NCBI GenBank assembly: GCA_009733745.1
Contig: WNWL01000006.1
Span: 124,001-188,000 of the forward strand
Source: Oceanobacillus sp. HTM 045
GTDB lineage: Bacteria > Pseudomonadota > Alphaproteobacteria > Rhodobacterales > Rhodobacteraceae
Length of the DNA: 64,000 bases
Direction: 5' to 3'
Of this stretch, positions 59,862-64,000 are shown one piece after another. The notes beneath the pieces were generated by a model. It searched no databases and was not told the DNA's origin. It was given only the letters and a program-made list of their open reading frames with translations. The position numbers were made by a program, and so were the translations under genes. Position 1 is the stretch's first letter, and the number at the start of each line of letters is the position of its first letter.

Positions 59862-61280
59862 ATGTCCCAGGTCGTCACCCGCTTCGCCCCCTCCCCGACC
59901 GGCTACCTCCATATCGGCGGCGCGCGCACGGCGCTGTTCAACTGGCTGTTCGCGCGCGGGCGCGGCGGCAAGTTCCTGCTGCGGATCGAGGATACCGACC
60001 GCGCCCGCTCCACCCCGGAGGCCACAGAGGCGATCTTCGAGGGGCTGCGCTGGCTCGGCCTCGACTGGGACGGCGACGCGGTGAGCCAGTTCTCCCGCGT
60101 CGAGCGCCACGCCGAGGTGGCCCGCGAGATGCTGGAGAAGGGCGCCGCCTACCGCTGCTACGCCACGCAGGAGGAGATCCAGGCCTTCCGCGACGAGGCG
60201 AAGGAGAAGGGCCTGCCGCCGCTCTTCCGCTCGCCCTGGCGCGACAAAGGGCCGGAGGACTGGCCCGACGCCCCCTACACCGTCCGCCTCAAGGCCCCGC
60301 GCGAGGGCGAGGTCACGGTGGAGGACGCGGTGCAGGGCACCGTCACCTGGAAGGCCGACCAGATGGACGACCTGATCCTGCTCCGCTCCGACGGCACGCC
60401 GACCTACATGCACGCCGTGGTGGTCGACGACCACGACATGGGCGTCACCCACGTGATCCGCGGCGACGACCACCTGACCAACGCCGCACGGCAGAGCCTG
60501 ATCTACCGCGCGCTCGGCTGGGACCTGCCGGTCTTCGCGCATATCCCGCTGATCCACGGGCCGGACGGGGCCAAGCTCTCCAAGCGCCACGGCGCGCTCG
60601 GGGTCGAGGCCTACCGCGACATGGGCTACCTGCCGGCGGCGATGCGCAACTACCTCGCCCGGCTCGGATGGGCGCATGGCGACGACGAGTTCTTCACCAC
60701 CGAACAGGCGACCGAGTGGTTCACGCTGGAGGCGGTGAACAAGGGCGCCGCCCGGTTCGACTTCGCCAAGCTGGAGAACCTCAACGGCCAGCACATGCGC
60801 GCCAGCACCGACGCGGCGCTGATGGAGGCGCTGGACGTTCTTGCTGCGGCGCACAAGATCGCGCCCGTCGAGGGCGCGCGGCGCGAGATGCTGCTGGAGG
60901 CCATGCCTGGCCTCAAGGAGCGCGCAAAGACGCTGCTGGAACTGCATGAAAACGCTTACTATATCTTCGCAGACCGGCCGCTCCAGATCGACGAGAAGGC
61001 GGCGAAGAACCTCGGCGCTGACGCTGCGGAAATGCTCGCCAGATTGACGCCGCACCTGCGAAATGCTAGTCCGTGGACCTCCGAGAAGACGGAGGAAACC
61101 GTCCGTGCATTCGCCGAAACGGAGGGAATCAAGCTCGGCAAGGTCGCCCAGCCGCTGCGCGCCGCACTCACCGGCCGGGCCGTCAGCCCCGGCGTCTTCG
61201 ACGTGATGGCGACCCTGGGCCGCGACGAATGTCTCGCACGGATCGATGACGTGACCGCCGGACACGCCGGCGCGGCCTGA
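59862..61280 (+). CDS. gltX: Glutamyl-tRNA synthetase
   Basis: 472 residues. [20 protein letters not shown] holds the HIGH-type motif, and KLSKR at residues 238-242 is the KMSKS-type loop. [34 protein letters not shown] and the C-terminal anticodon-binding helices complete a class I synthetase. It charges tRNA-Glu, and in this group often also tRNA-Gln for later amidation. Divergent from comEC, 143 bases between starts. A GC-hairpin array begins right after its stop codon. Confidence 0.95.
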   Translation: MSQVVTRFAPSPTGYLHIGGARTALFNWLFARGRGGKFLLRIEDTDRARSTPEATEAIFEGLRWLGLDWDGDAVSQFSRVERHAEVAREMLEKGAAYRCYATQEEIQAFRDEAKEKGLPPLFRSPWRDKGPEDWPDAPYTVRLKAPREGEVTVEDAVQGTVTWKADQMDDLILLRSDGTPTYMHAVVVDDHDMGVTHVIRGDDHLTNAARQSLIYRALGWDLPVFAHIPLIHGPDGAKLSKRHGALGVEAYRDMGYLPAAMRNYLARLGWAHGDDEFFTTEQATEWFTLEAVNKGAARFDFAKLENLNGQHMRASTDAALMEALDVLAAAHKIAPVEGARREMLLEAMPGLKERAKTLLELHENAYYIFADRPLQIDEKAAKNLGADAAEMLARLTPHLRNASPWTSEKTEETVRAFAETEGIKLGKVAQPLRAALTGRAVSPGVFDVMATLGRDECLARIDDVTAGHAGAA

Positions 61281-61447
61281 ACCGGCCCCTGCCGGTCGGG
61301 AGCGCCCGCCGGCCCGGAACGCCCGCCGGCTCTTGCCGGCACTGTCTTCCCGCCGGCTCCCGCCGGCACGGTCCGTCCAGCGGCTCCCGCCGGAACGGAC
61401 CACCCGCCGGCTCCCGCCGGCCCGAGATTGCGCCGGCCCCGGCCGGC
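61281..61447 (+). repeat. Array of GCCGGC-N4-GCCGGC hairpins between gltX and gltA
   Basis: Perfect 16-base palindromes GCCGGC-N4-GCCGGC occur at 61325-61340, 61352-61367, 61406-61421 and 61432-61447. There is a weaker unit near 61380, and ACCGGC-CCCT-GCCGGT at 61281-61296 touching the gltX stop. Spacing is irregular (27, 54, 26 bases). It fills most of the 300-base gap. Nothing else is recognised there apart from the gltA leader at 61448-61580. Confidence 0.82.
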
Positions 61448-61580
61448 TCCCGATGCGCGCGGGGCCTGCCCTGCCGCGACACTTCAGCCCCGAGCGGGCA
61501 CTTCCGCCGGCCCGCACGGGCCGGGGCGCAACGAGCGCCGCGGCTGCCTCAGCCCGGCCCCTGACCGAAAGGGATCTCAC

Positions 61581-62867
61581 ATGACAGAGACAGCGACCCT
61601 GAGCTACAACGGCAAGACAGTAGAGCTTCCGGTGAGGCACTCGGTGCATGGCCCGGACGTGGTCGACATCCGCAAGCTGTACGCCGAGCTCGACGTCTTC
61701 ACCTACGACCCGGGCTTCACCTCGACGGCGAGTTGCTCCTCGACGATCACCTTCATCGACGGCGACAAGGGCGAGCTGCTCTACCGCGGCTACCCGATCG
61801 ACCAGCTCGCCGAGAAGAGCCACTATCTCGAGATCTGCTACCTGCTGCTCTACGGCGAGTTGCCGACCGCGACCCAGCTCGAGGACTTCGAGAACCGCAT
61901 CACGCGGCACACCATGCTGCACGAGCAGATGCAGTACTTCTTCCGCGGCTTCCGCCGCGACGCGCACCCGATGGCGATCGTCTGCGGCGTGGTCGGCGCG
62001 ATGTCGGCCTTCTACCACGACAGCACCGACATCGGCGATCCGTGGCAGCGCGAGGTCGCCTCGATCCGCATGATCGCCAAGCTGCCGACGATCTGCGCCT
62101 GGGCCTACAAGTACTCGATCGGCCAGCCGTTCATCTACCCGCGCAACGACCTCGACTACGCGTCGAACTTCCTGCACATGTGCTTCGCCATCCCGTGTGA
62201 GGAGTACACCGTCGACCCGATCCTCGCCCGCGCGATGGACCGGATCATGACGCTCCACGCCGACCACGAGCAGAACGCCTCGACCTCGACCGTGCGTCTC
62301 GCCGGCTCGTCGGAGGCGAACCCGTTCGCCTGCATCGCCGCCGGTGTTGCCTGCCTCTGGGGCCCGGCGCATGGCGGCGCCAACCAGGCCTGCCTCGAGA
62401 TGCTGCGCGAGATCGGCACGCCCGACCGGATCCCCGAGTTCATCGCCCGCGCGAAGGACAAGGACGACCCGTTCCGCCTGATGGGCTTCGGCCACCGGGT
62501 CTACAAGAACTTCGACCCGCGCGCGAAGGTGATGAAGGACTCGGCCGACGAGGTGCTCGGCCTGCTCGGGATCGAGAACAACCCGACGCTTCAGGTCGCC
62601 AAGGAGCTGGAGAAGATCGCGCTGGAGGACGAGTACTTCATCGCCCGCAAGCTCTACCCGAATGTCGACTTCTACTCCGGCATCATCCTCGACGCGATGG
62701 GCTTCCCGACCTCGATGTTCACGCCCATCTTCGCCCTCTCCCGCACCGTGGGCTGGATCGCCCAGTGGAAGGAGATGATCGAGGACAAGGAGCAGAAGAT
62801 CGGCCGCCCGCGGCAGAGCTACATCGGCGCGGCACGGCGCGACTACACCGACGTCGAGGCCCGCTGA
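61581..62867 (+). CDS. gltA: Type II citrate synthase
   Basis: 428 residues. The catalytic residues are His264 ([10 protein letters not shown]), His305 ([13 protein letters not shown]) and the Asp in [11 protein letters not shown]. The N-terminal beta domain ([15 protein letters not shown]) and [19 protein letters not shown] mark the Gram-negative hexameric, NADH-sensitive type. It condenses oxaloacetate and acetyl-CoA in the citric acid cycle. The ATG at 61581 follows AAAGGGATCTC. It is followed by nested inverted repeats. Confidence 0.97.
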   Translation: MTETATLSYNGKTVELPVRHSVHGPDVVDIRKLYAELDVFTYDPGFTSTASCSSTITFIDGDKGELLYRGYPIDQLAEKSHYLEICYLLLYGELPTATQLEDFENRITRHTMLHEQMQYFFRGFRRDAHPMAIVCGVVGAMSAFYHDSTDIGDPWQREVASIRMIAKLPTICAWAYKYSIGQPFIYPRNDLDYASNFLHMCFAIPCEEYTVDPILARAMDRIMTLHADHEQNASTSTVRLAGSSEANPFACIAAGVACLWGPAHGGANQACLEMLREIGTPDRIPEFIARAKDKDDPFRLMGFGHRVYKNFDPRAKVMKDSADEVLGLLGIENNPTLQVAKELEKIALEDEYFIARKLYPNVDFYSGIILDAMGFPTSMFTPIFALSRTVGWIAQWKEMIEDKEQKIGRPRQSYIGAARRDYTDVEAR

Positions 62868-62874
62868 GCCGCCA

Positions 62875-62904
62875 CCGGCCCCCCGGCCCGAGCCGGAGGG
62901 CCGG
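62875..62904 (+). terminator. Terminator-like hairpin after gltA
   Basis: CCGGCCC / GGGCCGG outer stem and CGGC / GCCG inner stem with a CCGA loop, 7 bases past the stop. No T-run. The wider gap 62868-63221 holds two more inverted repeats, GTCAACCC (62905-62912) with GGGTTGAC (62941-62948), and the strong hairpin at 62977-63011. No gene is seen there. Confidence 0.5.
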
Positions 62905-62976
62905 GTCAACCCTGCCGAAGGCACGCCCGGAGGGCGCTCGGGGTTGACGCGGACCGGAGCGAGCCACGCTCGAAAT

Positions 62977-63011
62977 GGCGCCTTGAGGGGCACAGATGCC
63001 CCTCAAGCGCC
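62977..63011. terminator. Strong hairpin in the gltA downstream gap
   Basis: CTTGAGGGGCA / TGCCCCTCAAG, 11 perfect pairs with a CAGA loop, extended by GGCG / CGCC across one bulged C. No T-run follows on either strand. It may be a transcript end, an RNA-stability element or part of a small RNA. Confidence 0.5.
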
Positions 63012-63221
63012 TCCCCGGCAAATCCCTCCCACCAGCCACCCGAAGATCGCCATACGGCATGAGCGCCCGGCGCACCCCCGGTGCGCCCGCGCGACGAGCG
63101 GTTCCCGGAGGGAGCCCGAGGAGGGCGGCCTCTCCCACGCGCTCACCCCGGCCAGTTCCTGCACAAGTCCCCGCGCAAAACCCGCTGACAGCACCGCGGG
63201 CGCGTGCTATCGCCCGTCGCC

Positions 63222-64000
63222 ATGTTCGCGCCGCTGATCTATCCCGCCCCCGAGGCCTATCTCGACGCCCCGCAGCGGGCGGTGGCCCTTTTCGGCATGT
63301 CGGGGCTGGGCAAGACCCACCTCGCGCGGATGCTGCGCGACAAGGGCGACTGGTTCCACTACTCGATCGACTACCGCATCGGCACCCGCTATCTCGGCGA
63401 GGCGATCGTCGACAACTTCAAGCGCGAGGCGATGCGCACGCCGTTCCTGCGCGACCTGCTGCGGACGGATTCGATCTACATCGCCTCCAACATCACCTTC
63501 GAGAACCTCGCCCCCCTCTCTACCTGGCTCGGCAAGCCGGGCGACCCGGCGAAGGGCGGCATCCCGTTCGACGAGTACGTCTCGCGCCAGCGCCAGCACC
63601 GCGCGGCCGAGATCGCGGCGTTGATGGATACCGGCCACTTCATCGGCCGGGCGCACGACATCTACGACTACGCCCATTTCCTCTGCGACACCGGCGGCTC
63701 CCTCTGCGAGGTGGTCGACCCGGACGACCCGTCCGACCCGGTCCTGACCCATCTCGCCGCCAATCTGCTCCTCGTCCATATCGAGGGCAGCGAGGACCAC
63801 GCCGACATACTCGCCGCCCGGTTCCGCGAGAGCCCCAAGCCGATCTACTACCCGGAAGACTTCCTCCGCGAGAGCTGGGCCGCCTACCTCGCGGAGACCG
63901 GCTGCACCGAGGACGAGGTCGACCCGGACGACTTCATGGTCTGGGGCTTCCGCCGCATCCTCGCCCACCGGATGCCGCTCTACGACCGCATCGCGGAAAA
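63222..64000 (+). CDS. P-loop ATPase, unknown function (C-terminus off the window)
   Basis: At least 259 codons, cut by the right edge. Walker A is FGMSGLGKTHLARML at about residues 24-38. The next segment is GDWFHYSIDYRIGTRYLGEAIVDNFKREAM. A hydrophobic LAANLLLVHIEG block may be the Walker B region. I recall an uncharacterised ATPase beside gltA in Rhodobacterales that looks like this. The start at 63222 is the first ATG after the intergenic hairpins; there is no strong ribosome site. Function is not known. Confidence 0.8.
   Translation, partial: MFAPLIYPAPEAYLDAPQRAVALFGMSGLGKTHLARMLRDKGDWFHYSIDYRIGTRYLGEAIVDNFKREAMRTPFLRDLLRTDSIYIASNITFENLAPLSTWLGKPGDPAKGGIPFDEYVSRQRQHRAAEIAALMDTGHFIGRAHDIYDYAHFLCDTGGSLCEVVDPDDPSDPVLTHLAANLLLVHIEGSEDHADILAARFRESPKPIYYPEDFLRESWAAYLAETGCTEDEVDPDDFMVWGFRRILAHRMPLYDRIAE

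Noticed and set aside
59577-62993. A 1138-codon open frame on the minus strand across gltX and gltA
   Set aside because: Both genes on the plus strand are unmistakable. The antisense frame has no recognisable domain.

Overview
The window is high-GC (roughly 70%) alphaproteobacterial chromosome, most likely from the order Rhodobacterales (marine Roseobacter-like). Three things point there: the gene order trpD - DUF3592 gene - trpC - moaC - moeA - lexA - comEC - gltX - gltA; a GAAC-N7-GAAC SOS box in front of lexA; and DddP-type DMSP lyase proteins. I see no rRNA, tRNA, insertion sequence, prophage or CRISPR array.

Layout. 1-4654 holds most of a very large exported metallophosphatase/5'-nucleotidase with choice-of-anchor-I and lamin-tail-like parts, running off the left edge. 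5000-13362 is a leftward block: a PotABCD-like ABC importer (binding protein 12241-13362; ATPase and two permeases 7027-10468), a transglutaminase-like protein, and a tightly overlapping set of VOC, RidA, VOC and DUF6065-like genes. A three-copy intergenic repeat sits between the ATPase gene and the transglutaminase gene. 13546-16904 holds small proteins (DUF1127, PEBP-like lipoprotein) and an overlapping methyltransferase / DUF3445 pair.

17240-26751 is an accessory cluster built around three M24-fold DddP homologues. Two are ungapped 442-residue paralogues; the third is more distant and overlaps a 2-oxoglutarate oxygenase gene. Between them lie a GSCFA/TPR-like protein, a second oxygenase-like protein and a LysR regulator.

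26767-45538 is a mixed accessory stretch: a shortened Hcp-like protein, a DadA/PuuB-like oxidase, an alpha/beta-hydrolase-OsmC fusion, lipoproteins, a membrane coiled-coil protein, an orphan TssC (type VI sheath) homologue, parE, an EamA transporter, a large unrecognised cysteine-containing protein, an ABC-F ATPase, and an NlpC/P60- or CHAP-like peptidase lying between two paralogous exported proteins. 46129-64000 is mainly conserved housekeeping: aminotransferase, PpiD-like chaperone, YibQ-like deacetylase homologue with a long Pro/Thr linker, the trp/mo/lexA block, comEC, gltX, gltA and a P-loop ATPase cut by the right edge.

Most unusual: (1) a dispersed intergenic element of about 125-133 bp, five near-full copies plus a fragment, whose terminal inverted repeats change in a compensatory way between copies; (2) degenerate or specialised type VI parts (TssC without TssB and with a short N-terminus, Hcp missing about 40 residues) and a possible effector/immunity pair; (3) the triple DddP-family cluster with all metal ligands kept.
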